Below, one piece after another: positions 45,381 through 53,630 of a DNA stretch of 64,000 nucleotides. The notes beneath the pieces are model-generated. The model saw nothing but the letters and a program-made list of their open reading frames with translations, ran no database searches and was not told the origin of the DNA. Source of the stretch: CADEDV01 sp964596345 (lineage in GTDB: Bacteria; Bacteroidota; Bacteroidia; Chitinophagales; Chitinophagaceae); assembly GCA_964596345.1 (NCBI GenBank), contig CAZQSZ010000006.1:62001-126000 (forward strand), written 5' to 3'. How positions within the stretch are numbered: position 1 is the first letter of the stretch; each line of letters starts with the position of its first letter. Made by a program: the position numbers and the translations under genes.

Positions 45381-46553
45381 TTATGAAAAGGAAAGAGTAG
45401 TACCTGCTGTTTGGATCAGCAATTCTCTTTTTGCACTTTCTTCTACCCTGCCGATCACCCTGGCATCCACACCAAAACTTTTAGAGACGCTGATAATTTG
45501 ATCAGCGTCTTTTTCATTGGTATAGATCTCCAGCCGGGTTCCCATATTAAACACCTGGTACATTTCCCGGTCATCAGCACCACTGGCTTTCTGGATCAGT
45601 TCAAATATAACAGGCGGCTCAAATAAATTGTCTTTGATGATACGGACATTGGCCGGTACATATTTCATACACTTGGTCTGTCCGCCGCCACTGCAATGGA
45701 TCAATCCATGAATGGCATCAAAATGGTTTTCCAGCAATTGCTTCATCACCGGTGCAAAAGTTCTTGTCGGAGAAAGTAATAGTCTCCCGACCTGGTGCTC
45801 TGCTCCGTTGTCTTCCACGAAATCGGTCATTTTATGCGGACCGATATAGACTACTGAATCATCTAATGTGGGTTCAAACGTTTCAGGATATTGCTGCCCG
45901 TACGATTTATGCAATACATCATGCCGGGCACTTGTCAACCCATTACTGGCTAACCCGCTGTTATAAGCCGATTCATAATTCGACTGGCCAAAACCTGCCA
46001 GTCCCACGATCACATCACCTGGCTTTATTTTCTCATTGGTAACTAATTTTGATTTCGGCCAGCGGGCCGTCATCGTTCCGTTCACGGCAATGGTTCGCAC
46101 CACATCGCCCACATCGGCCGTCTCGCCTCCCATGAAGTTGATATGGACACCAAAATTCTTCATGGTATCAAAAAATTCCTGCGTGCCGTTGATCACCGCT
46201 TCCAGTACTTCAGCGGGTATCAGTTTTTTATTCCTGTCAATTGTCGAAGAGAATAATACCTGGTCATAAATACCCACACAAAGCAGGTCATCCAGGTTCA
46301 TAACAATGGCATCTTGTGCAATTCCTTTCCACACGGATACATCGCCTGTTTCTTTCCAATACAAATAAGCCAGTATACTTTTCGTACCCGCCCCGTCTGC
46401 ATGCATCACATTCACCCAATCTTTATCACCGCACAATACATCTGCATATATTTTACAAAAGGCGTTGGGATAAAGGCCCTGGTCTAAGTGCCTGGTGGCA
46501 GCATGTACTTCTTCTTTCTGGGCAGAAACACCACGTTTGGAATAGAGCGACAT
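45381..46553 (-). CDS. purM: Phosphoribosylformylglycinamidine cyclo-ligase (AIR synthetase)
   Basis: This 390-residue enzyme closes the imidazole ring of AIR in purine synthesis. Visible features are MHADGAGTKSILAYLYW, IAQDAIVMNLDDLLCVG (metal/ATP-binding Asp cluster), FMGGETADVGDVVRTI, GQSNYESAYNSGL and the C-terminal VFNMGTRLEIYT. It is somewhat longer than the proteobacterial enzyme. The ATG at 46553 (MSLYSKRGVSAQKE) is preferred over the longer frame. It converges with the M56 gene (one base between stops) and diverges from ribF. Confidence 0.92.
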   Translation of the reverse strand: MSLYSKRGVSAQKEEVHAATRHLDQGLYPNAFCKIYADVLCGDKDWVNVMHADGAGTKSILAYLYWKETGDVSVWKGIAQDAIVMNLDDLLCVGIYDQVLFSSTIDRNKKLIPAEVLEAVINGTQEFFDTMKNFGVHINFMGGETADVGDVVRTIAVNGTMTARWPKSKLVTNEKIKPGDVIVGLAGFGQSNYESAYNSGLASNGLTSARHDVLHKSYGQQYPETFEPTLDDSVVYIGPHKMTDFVEDNGAEHQVGRLLLSPTRTFAPVMKQLLENHFDAIHGLIHCSGGGQTKCMKYVPANVRIIKDNLFEPPVIFELIQKASGADDREMYQVFNMGTRLEIYTNEKDADQIISVSKSFGVDARVIGRVEESAKRELLIQTAGTTLSFS

Positions 46554-46667
46554 CTGTGTCTGGAAATTTTGAATGGCTAAATGCGGAAACCGCCGCAAAG
46601 CTAACCATTCCGGGCTAAAGACCCGCTTGTGCTGACTCCCCGTTAATAATTATCTTCGCAGTCTTTT

Positions 46668-47597
46668 ATGAAAGTACATCGTGATATTGACAACCTGCCC
46701 GTATTCCGGAATGCGGTCGTTACCATCGGCACTTTTGACGGCGTGCACATGGGCCACCGGCAGATCCTGGATAAATTAAAAGAAGAAGCCATCGCCATCA
46801 ACGGTGAAACCGTGATCATTACCTTTCACCCGCACCCCCGGAAGGTCATCTCTTCCACCATCCTGGGTATCCGCCTGATCAACACCCTGGATGAAAGGCT
46901 GCAGTTACTGGAACAGCATGGCATTGATCATGTGGTGATCGTTCCTTTCACGGATGCCTTTGCCAACCAGCCAGCCGAAGATTATATCAAAAATTTCCTG
47001 GTCAACAGGTTTCACCCGCATACGGTCATCATCGGCTACGACCATCGCTTTGGCCGTGACCGGCTGGGCGATTATAAATTATTAGAGAAAAAAGCTATTG
47101 AATACAATTACCAGTTGAAAGAAATTCCCAAACATATCCTGGATAATATCTCGATCAGTTCTACCAATATCCGGGAAGCGATCCTGCATAACGATACGGA
47201 AACGGCGAACCTGTTATTAGGATATGAATTCTTTTTCTCCGGTGTGGTGGTGCATGGTGATAAGATCGGAAGAACACTGGGTTATCCCACCGCCAACCTG
47301 AAAGTGCAGGACGAAGAAAAGATCACTCCCGGTAATGGTATCTATGCCGTGTATGCATCACTGCCCGGCAACGATACACGACTGAAAGGAATGATGAGTA
47401 TCGGCTTCCGCCCCACCGTGGATGGCCGGAGAAGGGTGATCGAGGTAAACCTCTTTGATTTCTCCAACGAAATATATGACCAGACCCTGACAGTGTATGT
47501 AAAAAAATACCTGCGGGAAGAAGTGAAATTTGAAGGACTGGAAGCATTAGTCAAACAAATTGACCAGGACAAGATCGATTCGCTGGCCGTATTGTAA
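46668..47597 (+). CDS. ribF: Bifunctional riboflavin kinase/FAD synthetase
   Basis: The 309-residue protein makes FMN and FAD from riboflavin. The N-terminal adenylyltransferase domain has TIGTFDGVHMGHRQIL with the HxGH nucleotidylyl-transfer motif, VIIGYDHRFGRDRLGD and SSTNIREAI. The C-terminal kinase domain has DKIGRTLGYPTANL (the PTAN motif), GIYAVYAS and IEVNLFDFSNEIYDQ. Length and order are canonical. An ATCTTCG just upstream is one base off the -7 consensus. It diverges from purM. Confidence 0.96.
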   Translation: MKVHRDIDNLPVFRNAVVTIGTFDGVHMGHRQILDKLKEEAIAINGETVIITFHPHPRKVISSTILGIRLINTLDERLQLLEQHGIDHVVIVPFTDAFANQPAEDYIKNFLVNRFHPHTVIIGYDHRFGRDRLGDYKLLEKKAIEYNYQLKEIPKHILDNISISSTNIREAILHNDTETANLLLGYEFFFSGVVVHGDKIGRTLGYPTANLKVQDEEKITPGNGIYAVYASLPGNDTRLKGMMSIGFRPTVDGRRRVIEVNLFDFSNEIYDQTLTVYVKKYLREEVKFEGLEALVKQIDQDKIDSLAVL

Positions 47598-47643
47598 CTC
47601 ATTTATATTTCTCCGTTTCCCCGAAGCCAATTATTTTTAGCCA

Positions 47644-48309
47644 ATGGAAATGTCAATCACATTAATAATAATCATAGCGACTACACTCATTTCTGTCAGC
47701 GGATTTAGTAATCAGCGAATCATTGATGACTTAATCTTTTATCCCCCTTCAATCAACAGAGGGCAATGGTACCGTTTTTTTAGTTGTGGTTTGATCCATG
47801 CAGATTGGGGACATCTAATTTTCAATATGTATGCGTTGTATATTTTTGGAAGAAGCGTTGAATCTTCCTTTTTAATCATATTTGGTCAAAATGGGAAATG
47901 GATATACCTCTTAATGTATGTACTAGCCCTTGCCGCCAGTATAATACCAACTTACTTTAAAAACAGGGATAATTATCACTACAGAAGTCTTGGGGCATCA
48001 GGCGGAGTGGCGGCCGTAATATTTGCGCAAATAATATTAATGCCTACAGGGGGAATGGGCCTATTTTTTATCCCTGTTTATGTTGCTTCCTTTATTTTCG
48101 GCATCATTTACCTTATTGCCTCTTCAATGCTAGATAAAAGGGGTGGAGACAATATCAATCACTCTGCCCATATTTTTGGATCCCTGTTTGGTGCAGGTTT
48201 TGTCATTATTGCCTGTATATCTTTCTCCAATTACCCTATCCTGACAGCTTTCGTAGAACAAGTAAAAAATATGAGCCCCCAAGATTTTATCCGTTTTGGA
48301 CGCTATTAA
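47644..48309 (+). CDS. Rhomboid-family intramembrane serine protease
   Basis: The 221-residue membrane protein has about six helices and the rhomboid catalytic pair: Ser in GASGGVAAV (GxSG motif) and His in NHSAHIFGSLFG (HxxG motif). HLIFNMYALYIFG holds the conserved Asn of the oxyanion region, and WYRFFSCGLIHADWGHL precedes it. It cleaves membrane-embedded substrates, which are unknown here. It is a single gene after ribF, and its 3' end overlaps the convergent tilS gene by 23 bases. Confidence 0.9.
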   Translation: MEMSITLIIIIATTLISVSGFSNQRIIDDLIFYPPSINRGQWYRFFSCGLIHADWGHLIFNMYALYIFGRSVESSFLIIFGQNGKWIYLLMYVLALAASIIPTYFKNRDNYHYRSLGASGGVAAVIFAQIILMPTGGMGLFFIPVYVASFIFGIIYLIASSMLDKRGGDNINHSAHIFGSLFGAGFVIIACISFSNYPILTAFVEQVKNMSPQDFIRFGRY

Positions 48310-49660
48310 ACTTAAACAGTAAAGTCTTTCTTGTTTTATCAGTAAGCTTCACCCGTTCATCAATGCGGTGCCCCACCACCCAGATAATGCGTTTATCACT
48401 TTCGATCACCCAGGCATTTTCCTTGTCGGTCTTGGATAATTTCTGATCAATAAAAAACCGGGATAGTTTTTTCTTCTTGGTCATGCCCAGCGGGTAGAAA
48501 TAATCACCTGTTTTCCATTTGCGCAATAATAAGGGAAAGGTTACTTTATTAAGATCAATACTTGCTTCAAGGTTAGAGGTTTGAGGTTTCTGGTTTGAGG
48601 TTATTTCTACATTCAGGATGCCCTGTTCAAAAATTACCTGTTTATCATTTTCCTCAATAACAATTGCGGTAGATGCAACGGACTGAACAGGACTGATAAT
48701 AAACCAATACCGGTGTTTAATGATCCGGAAGGGTAATTCCGGTGAGGTGATGTATTTCCCTGAATCACTGGCCGCCAGTTTGACCAGTTCTTCCACCTGT
48801 TTTTCCTGGAAACCATACTCTTTAATGATCTCGTAGAGCAATGCCCGGTTATGATAACCCATCAGTTGCTTCACGGGAATATGTACTTCCGCTCCTTTTT
48901 CTTTCAGCAATTTCTTTTTGATTGCCCCAACGGATAACTGGTATAATTTTTCAATCTCCCTGAATCGTTCCAGGTTATCCTGCAGGTTTTCTTTCACCTG
49001 CGGGTATACTTTGCTGATGGCGGGGATCAATTCATTACGGAAAAAGTTACGGGTGTATTTGGACGATTGATTAGAAGAATCTTCCACATAGTCCAGTTGC
49101 TGCTCTTTTGCAAAAGCCCGTATCGCTTCTTTTGAAAATGGCAACAAAGGCCGCCGGATATAGTTGATGGATGCAGGAATACCCGTCAACCCGTGCAAAC
49201 CGGTGCCCCGGAAAAAATTCATCAGCAGGGTTTCCGTATTATCATCAGCATGATGGGCAGTGAGAAGAAATACTCGGGCCTTTTGTTTTGACTCCAGGCT
49301 AACGACTCCTGACTCAGTACTCCTGACTAGTTCTTCAAACCATTCATACCGCAATGCCCTTGCTGCTTCCTGGATGGATAGTTTATTATCAGCAGCATAC
49401 CGTTCCGTATCAAACCGCTTCACTTTTACTTCAACGCCATACTTTTCCCCGAGTTGTTGTACAAACTGTTCATCTCTTTCACTCTCCGCTCCTCTTAATT
49501 GAAAATTACAATGGGCAATTATAAAATCAAATCCTGCCTGTTTGCATAATTCGCATAACACAACTGAATCAACACCGCCACTTACGGCCAGCAGCAATTT
49601 ATCTTTTGCGGAGAAAAGATGTTGTTCAATGATGTGTTTTTTAAATAATGATACATTCAT
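48287..49660 (-). CDS. tilS: tRNA(Ile)-lysidine synthetase
   Basis: The 457-residue ATP-PPi loop enzyme modifies C34 of tRNA-Ile(CAU) to lysidine. The PP-loop is LLAVSGGVDSVVLCEL near residue 25, followed by HCNFQLRGAESERDE, TAHHADDNTETLLMNFFRG, LLPFSKEAIRAFAKE and SSNQSSKYTRNFFRNELIP. The C-terminal domain ends with GDYFYPLGMTKKKKLSRFFIDQKL. Two linkers contain period-7 nucleotide repeats: residues about 110-125 (STESGVVSLES) and about 352-364 (TSNQKPQTSNLE). Both look like insertions that kept the frame. Confidence 0.96.
   Translation of the reverse strand: MNVSLFKKHIIEQHLFSAKDKLLLAVSGGVDSVVLCELCKQAGFDFIIAHCNFQLRGAESERDEQFVQQLGEKYGVEVKVKRFDTERYAADNKLSIQEAARALRYEWFEELVRSTESGVVSLESKQKARVFLLTAHHADDNTETLLMNFFRGTGLHGLTGIPASINYIRRPLLPFSKEAIRAFAKEQQLDYVEDSSNQSSKYTRNFFRNELIPAISKVYPQVKENLQDNLERFREIEKLYQLSVGAIKKKLLKEKGAEVHIPVKQLMGYHNRALLYEIIKEYGFQEKQVEELVKLAASDSGKYITSPELPFRIIKHRYWFIISPVQSVASTAIVIEENDKQVIFEQGILNVEITSNQKPQTSNLEASIDLNKVTFPLLLRKWKTGDYFYPLGMTKKKKLSRFFIDQKLSKTDKENAWVIESDKRIIWVVGHRIDERVKLTDKTRKTLLFKFNSVQNG
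48571..48605 (-). repeat. Period-7 degenerate tandem repeat in tilS (C-terminal linker)
   Basis: On the plus strand five successive heptamers read GGTTAGA, GGTTTGA, GGTTTCT, GGTTTGA, GGTTATT. On the tilS strand the consensus is TCAAACC. The array encodes a polar Ser/Asn/Gln/Pro linker. Confidence 0.8.
49290..49331 (-). repeat. Period-7 degenerate tandem repeat in tilS (N-domain insertion)
   Basis: Six successive plus-strand heptamers read GACTCCA, GGCTAAC, GACTCCT, GACTCAG, TACTCCT, GACTAGT. They encode part of an insertion between the EWFEEL helix and the RVFLLTAHHADD strand of TilS. Confidence 0.75.
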
Positions 49661-49706
49661 TCAGCCTAAACTTTATGCAATTTCAATTTTGTTATCCGGA
49701 CCAGGT

Positions 49707-49726
49707 TCCCCTCCAGGGGACAGGGG
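49707..49726. repeat. Solo palindrome resembling the B element of the DUF559-linked repeats
   Basis: TCCCCTCCAGGGGA is followed by CAGGGG: left arm, right arm, then a repeat of the right arm. The B palindromes at 61.9-62.7 kb have the same three-part layout with a different core. It lies between tilS and the TPR gene. Confidence 0.4.
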
Positions 49727-50038
49727 TTAAAAGGTTAATTCCTCCAGTGCCCCTCTCAATTCCCCAAATGCATGATTGTCCCCGGCCTTCTTGGCCTCTT
49801 CCATGCCTTTCTCATATACGTTGATGGCTCCTTCTTCCTCCTTATTCCGCTCCAGCAGCTTGCCCAAATGATAATAACTGCCGATATATCCCGGTTCCCT
49901 GTTCAATAATTCTTCAAATAATCGCCTGGCTTCTTCATCATTACCGAGCTTGATATACTCCAGTGCCAGGGCATGCTGCAAAAAGCTGTCCGTGGGACTT
50001 GTCTTCAGAAATTCTTTCAACTTTTCGATCCTGTCCAT
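49727..50038 (-). CDS. Small TPR-repeat protein
   Basis: The 103-residue protein is mostly two to three tetratricopeptide repeats: SFLQHALALEYIKLGNDEEARRLFEELLNREP, then GSYYHLGKLLERNKEEEGAINVYEKGMEEAKKAGD. It has no signal peptide, so it is probably a cytoplasmic scaffold protein. The partner is unknown. It lies 66 bases upstream of tilS on the same strand, although a palindrome separates the two. It diverges from etfB. Confidence 0.85.
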   Translation of the reverse strand: MDRIEKLKEFLKTSPTDSFLQHALALEYIKLGNDEEARRLFEELLNREPGYIGSYYHLGKLLERNKEEEGAINVYEKGMEEAKKAGDNHAFGELRGALEELTF

Positions 50039-50063
50039 GTTGATATAAAAAATTTGCCCGGAA

Positions 50064-50097
50064 TTGCCCGGATTTACCTTTGCATCACTTATCTTTG
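50064..50097 (+). promoter_or_regulatory. Candidate promoter of etfBA
   Basis: TTG at 50064-50066 and TATCTTTG at 50090-50097 (exact TAnnTTTG) are 23 bases apart. The etfB start is about 47 bases downstream. Confidence 0.5.
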
Positions 50098-50144
50098 TTT
50101 TAGTTGCATAAACAACTAATTGATTAACGATTCAAATTATTCAA

Positions 50145-50888
50145 ATGAAGATCCTGGTTTGTATCAGTAAAACGCCGGACACCACGGCAAAAATAGCCTT
50201 CACCGATAACAACACGAAATTCGACACCGGCGGCGTGCAGTGGATCATTAATCCCTACGATGAATGGTATGCCCTTGTCCGTGCTATTGAACTCAAAGAA
50301 GCAGATCCTTCCACAGTTATTCACTTAATTACTATAGGAGCTGCTGATGCAGAACCGATCATCCGTAAAGCATTGGCCCTTGGCGGTGATGAAGCGATCC
50401 GGGTAAATGCTGACAACCACGACAGCTATTATATCGCTTCGCAAATTGCTGAAGTAGCCAGGCAGGGTGGTTACGATCTTATTTTCACCGGCAAAGAGAC
50501 CATTGACTACAATGGTTCTTCTATCGGCGGCATGGTCTCTGAATTACTCGATCTCCCTTATGTTTCTTTAGCGGCTAAGTTTGACCTGGCAGGCACCAAA
50601 GCCACGATTACAAGAGAAATTGAAGGCGGTGAAGAAGTCAATGAGGTAGAATTGCCTGTTGTGGTAAGTTGCCAGAAAGGAATGGCCGAACAACGCATCC
50701 CGAATATGAAAGGCATCATGGGTGCCCGTACCAAACCATTGAAAGTGGTGGAACCTGTTGCGGTGGACACACTGACCACGGTGGCTGGTTTTGGATTACC
50801 TCCTGCCAAGGCCGGTGTGAAATTAGTATCCCCCGACAACGTGGATGAACTCGTTCGTTTATTACACGAAGAAGCCAAAGCCATCTAA
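50145..50888 (+). CDS. etfB: Electron transfer flavoprotein beta subunit
   Basis: The 247-residue ETF beta subunit binds AMP and, with the alpha subunit, passes electrons from acyl-CoA dehydrogenases to the quinone pool. Marks include MKILVCISKTPDTTAKI at the N-terminus, WIINPYDEWYALVRAIELKE, the signature VARQGGYDLIFTGKETIDYNGSSIGGMVSELLDLP, and VVSCQKGMAEQRIPNMKGIMGA. The etfA gene follows 29 bases downstream. No dehydrogenase gene is next to the pair. Confidence 0.96.
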   Translation: MKILVCISKTPDTTAKIAFTDNNTKFDTGGVQWIINPYDEWYALVRAIELKEADPSTVIHLITIGAADAEPIIRKALALGGDEAIRVNADNHDSYYIASQIAEVARQGGYDLIFTGKETIDYNGSSIGGMVSELLDLPYVSLAAKFDLAGTKATITREIEGGEEVNEVELPVVVSCQKGMAEQRIPNMKGIMGARTKPLKVVEPVAVDTLTTVAGFGLPPAKAGVKLVSPDNVDELVRLLHEEAKAI

Positions 50889-50917
50889 ATGCAATCCTAA
50901 ACTTCAAACTTATTATA

Positions 50918-51883
50918 ATGCCTGTTTTAATATTCATCGATACTGCCGAAGGCCATGTAAAGAAATCTTCACTGGAAGCATTGACCTATGGTGCTAAAGT
51001 AGCAGAACAACTGGGTACTACTGCCGAAGGAGTAGTGCTGGGATCAGTAACGGATGATCTCGCTGCATTGGGAAAATATGGTGTAAAGAAAATTCACCAG
51101 GTTACTGCGGATGCATTGAATCATTTTGATGCGCAGGTGTTCGCCAAAGTATTAGCACAGGTAGCGGAAGCCAGCGGGGCGAAAGTGATCGTCTTCTCCA
51201 ATAATTTAAGTGGCAAAGCCATTGCTCCCCGTCTTTCTGTACGGTTAAAAGCAGGATTGGTTTCCGGGGCCGTTGCCTTACCTGATACCAGCAATGGTTT
51301 CGTGGTCAGGAAAAACGTATTCTCCGGTAAAGCTTTTGCCAATATATCCGTAAACACAGACATCAAGATCATTGCCCTGAGTCCGAATGCCTACCAGACC
51401 CTTGCGGGTGAAGGCACTGCTGAAGTGGTTGCGTTTGCGGCGGCTGTTGATGCGCCTAAAGTAAAAGTAACAGCAGTGACCAAAGCCAGTGGTGAAGTAC
51501 CGCTGACAGAAGCGGAAGTAGTGGTAAGTGCCGGCCGTGGAATGAAGGGACCAGAACATTGGGGTATCGTGGAAGACCTGGCCAAAGTGTTACATGCGGC
51601 CACTGCCTGCAGCCGTCCTGTGGCAGATGCACACTGGCGTCCGCACAATGAGCATGTGGGACAAACCGGTTTTGCCATTGCACCCAATTTATATATCGCT
51701 ATCGGTATTTCCGGTGCTATCCAGCACCTGGCCGGTGTGAACCGCAGTAAAGTGATCGTGGTGATCAATAAAGACCCGGAAGCTCCCTTCTTTAAAGCGG
51801 CCGATTATGGTATTGTGGGCGATGCATTTGAAGTGGTGCCGAAAATGACGGAAGCCATCAAAAAGATAAAAGGCGTAGCATAA
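50918..51883 (+). CDS. etfA: Electron transfer flavoprotein alpha subunit
   Basis: The 321-residue alpha subunit carries the FAD site. The N-terminal domain opens VLIFIDTAEGHVKKSSLEAL. The C-terminal FAD-binding domain has VVSAGRGMKGPEHWGIVEDLAKVL, RPVADAHWRPHNEHVGQTG, and YIAIGISGAIQHLAGVNRSKVIVVINKDPEAPFF, all diagnostic. It forms the second half of the etfBA operon, which ends at a strong hairpin 18 bases after the stop. Confidence 0.97.
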   Translation: MPVLIFIDTAEGHVKKSSLEALTYGAKVAEQLGTTAEGVVLGSVTDDLAALGKYGVKKIHQVTADALNHFDAQVFAKVLAQVAEASGAKVIVFSNNLSGKAIAPRLSVRLKAGLVSGAVALPDTSNGFVVRKNVFSGKAFANISVNTDIKIIALSPNAYQTLAGEGTAEVVAFAAAVDAPKVKVTAVTKASGEVPLTEAEVVVSAGRGMKGPEHWGIVEDLAKVLHAATACSRPVADAHWRPHNEHVGQTGFAIAPNLYIAIGISGAIQHLAGVNRSKVIVVINKDPEAPFFKAADYGIVGDAFEVVPKMTEAIKKIKGVA

Positions 51884-51901
51884 AATCTTTTCAAAAAGTG
51901 T

Positions 51902-51934
51902 AAAAGGCTGACAGTTGTATGTCAGCCTTTTCTA
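51902..51934 (+). terminator. Terminator of etfBA
   Basis: A 12-base stem (AAAAGGCTGACA / TGTCAGCCTTTT) around a six-base loop is followed by a short T/A-rich tract. Confidence 0.88.
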
Positions 51935-51954
51935 TTATAAAAAAGTTCTTCAAC

Positions 51955-51977
51955 CCCGGCGGAATTAACCCGCCGGG
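51955..51977. repeat. GC-rich hairpin without T-run
   Basis: CCCGGCGG (51955-51962) pairs with CCGCCGGG (51970-51977) across a seven-base A/T-rich loop. It stands between the etfBA terminator and the next gene, and no T-tract follows. Role unknown. Confidence 0.6.
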
Positions 51978-52022
51978 CTCATGAACCATTTACCCAAAAT
52001 CCCTTAGTTTCGTGCCATAATT

Positions 52023-52628
52023 ATGAAGAAGATAGAACTGGAAATAGTGGCCCTTTCCCATAGCATCACGCAGACACATTCGTATGCGGTGGTACTGGGA
52101 GAAGTGAATGGATTAAGGCGTCTCCCGATCGTTATCGGCGGCTTTGAAGCACAGGCAATCGCAGTGGCACTGGAGAAGATGCAACCCAGCCGTCCGCTGA
52201 CGCATGACCTGATGAAGAATTTCCTGAATGCATTTGCCATTGACCTCCATGAGATCATTATCTGCGACCTGCAGGAAGGTATCTTTTATTCCAAACTGCT
52301 TTGTTCTTCTGCTAACGATACGATTGAAATAGATTCCAGGACCTCCGATGCACTGGCTTTAGCAGTTCGCTTTGGCTGCCCCATTTATACGTATGAGAAT
52401 ATTTTAGAAAGTGCGGGTATCCTGATGGAGGACACCGAAAAAACCGGCAAAAAGAAAAAAGTGAAACAGGAAGCGATGGTGGAATCGGATGCGCCGACCG
52501 GTAATGAAGACCTGAAAACCATGACACTGGAAGAACTGAACCACCTGCTGAACGAAGTGCTGGACAACGAAGACTATATCAGGGCCATCGCAATCCGGGA
52601 CGAGATCAACAGCCGCAAAAAGAAATAA
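52023..52628 (+). CDS. Bifunctional nuclease (DUF151) family protein with C-terminal UVR motif
   Basis: The 201-residue protein has the BFN/DUF151 domain in residues about 1-130 (MKKIELEIVALSHS, YAVVLGEVNGLRRLPIVIGGFEAQAIAVALEKM, IEIDSRTSDALALAVRFGCPIYTYENIL). After a charged linker (EKTGKKKKVKQE), a UvrB/UvrC-type motif ends the chain (LEELNHLLNEVLDNEDYIRAIAIRDEI). BFN domains have been reported to cleave RNA and DNA. The UVR helix pair suggests partner binding. This two-part form is common in Bacteroidota. Confidence 0.92.
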   Translation: MKKIELEIVALSHSITQTHSYAVVLGEVNGLRRLPIVIGGFEAQAIAVALEKMQPSRPLTHDLMKNFLNAFAIDLHEIIICDLQEGIFYSKLLCSSANDTIEIDSRTSDALALAVRFGCPIYTYENILESAGILMEDTEKTGKKKKVKQEAMVESDAPTGNEDLKTMTLEELNHLLNEVLDNEDYIRAIAIRDEINSRKKK

Positions 52629-52722
52629 AAAAATCCCCAACCCGGGTGATTGTATTTCTTCAGTGAATACACTATTTTACCAGTCCAACTTTTGAAAAAT
52701 ACCAACCGTAACCTCTTATTCT

Positions 52723-53553
52723 ATGATTGTTTTCCCAAACAGTAAGATCAATCTCGGTCTCCGGGTGCTCCGAAAACGTACCGATGGTTACCATGACCTG
52801 GAAACCGTATTCTACCCGATCAAATTAACTGATATACTCGAAATAACTCCGCTCAACACCACCGTTAAGACCTTCAGCATTCCGTTCAGCAAAAGTGGTT
52901 TTGTTATCCAGGGCGATCCCAGCGATAATCTTTGCATCAAAGCGTATGGCATGCTGAAAAAAGATTTTCCCCAGCTGCCTGCTATACAAATGCATTTGCA
53001 CAAAGCAGTTCCCGCAGGTGCTGGTTTGGGTGGCGGAAGTGCTGATGCTGCTTTTACGCTGACATTGCTGAATAAAGAATTTAAATTAGGATTATCGCAG
53101 GAACAACTGCTGCACTATGCATTAAAACTGGGCAGTGATTGCCCGTTCTTTATCATCAATAAGCCCTGTCATGCCACCGGGAGAGGTGAACAACTCACTC
53201 CTATTGATCTTGATCTTTCAGCTTATAAAATTGTCGTGGTCAATCCCGGTATCCATATCAATACCGGCAGGGCCTTCCTGCATATCAAACCTTCCGTTCC
53301 GGAACGTTCCTTAGAAGAGATCATTGCCCAACCCATAGAAAGATGGAAGGATGAGCTGGTGAATGATTTTGAAAAATGGGTATTTGCCGAACATAAACAG
53401 GTGGTGGAGATCAAAGATCAGCTGTATATCAACGGGGCTGTTTTTGCTTCAATGAGCGGCAGCGGCAGTACCGTCTTTGGTATATTCGACAAAGCCAAAC
53501 CAATAAAGCTCCGTTTCCCGGAACATTATTTTGTAAAGGAACTGGCCAACTGA
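52723..53553 (+). CDS. ispE: 4-diphosphocytidyl-2-C-methyl-D-erythritol kinase
   Basis: The 276-residue GHMP kinase phosphorylates CDP-ME in the non-mevalonate isoprenoid pathway. Motifs are FPNSKINLGLRVLRKRTDGYHDLETVFYP at the N-terminus, the ATP-binding loop PAGAGLGGGSADAAFTLTLLN, GSDCPFFIINKPCHATGRGE, and the C-terminal motif MSGSGSTVFGIF. It starts 94 bases after the bifunctional nuclease gene, on the same strand. Length is typical of the Bacteroidota enzyme. Confidence 0.96.
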   Translation: MIVFPNSKINLGLRVLRKRTDGYHDLETVFYPIKLTDILEITPLNTTVKTFSIPFSKSGFVIQGDPSDNLCIKAYGMLKKDFPQLPAIQMHLHKAVPAGAGLGGGSADAAFTLTLLNKEFKLGLSQEQLLHYALKLGSDCPFFIINKPCHATGRGEQLTPIDLDLSAYKIVVVNPGIHINTGRAFLHIKPSVPERSLEEIIAQPIERWKDELVNDFEKWVFAEHKQVVEIKDQLYINGAVFASMSGSGSTVFGIFDKAKPIKLRFPEHYFVKELAN

Positions 53554-53606
53554 TTTCATGGAGCCGGGTACCTGATACTTCTCATCCCTTATTTTTACCA
53601 GACCGC

Positions 53607-53614
53607 TACATTTG
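53607..53614 (+). promoter_or_regulatory. Candidate -7 element for queD
   Basis: TACATTTG is an exact TAnnTTTG match, 16 bases upstream of the queD ATG. A T-rich stretch (ATTTTTA) about 15 bases before it may serve as the -33 region. Confidence 0.45.
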
Positions 53615-53630
53615 CAATAAATTATACCGC

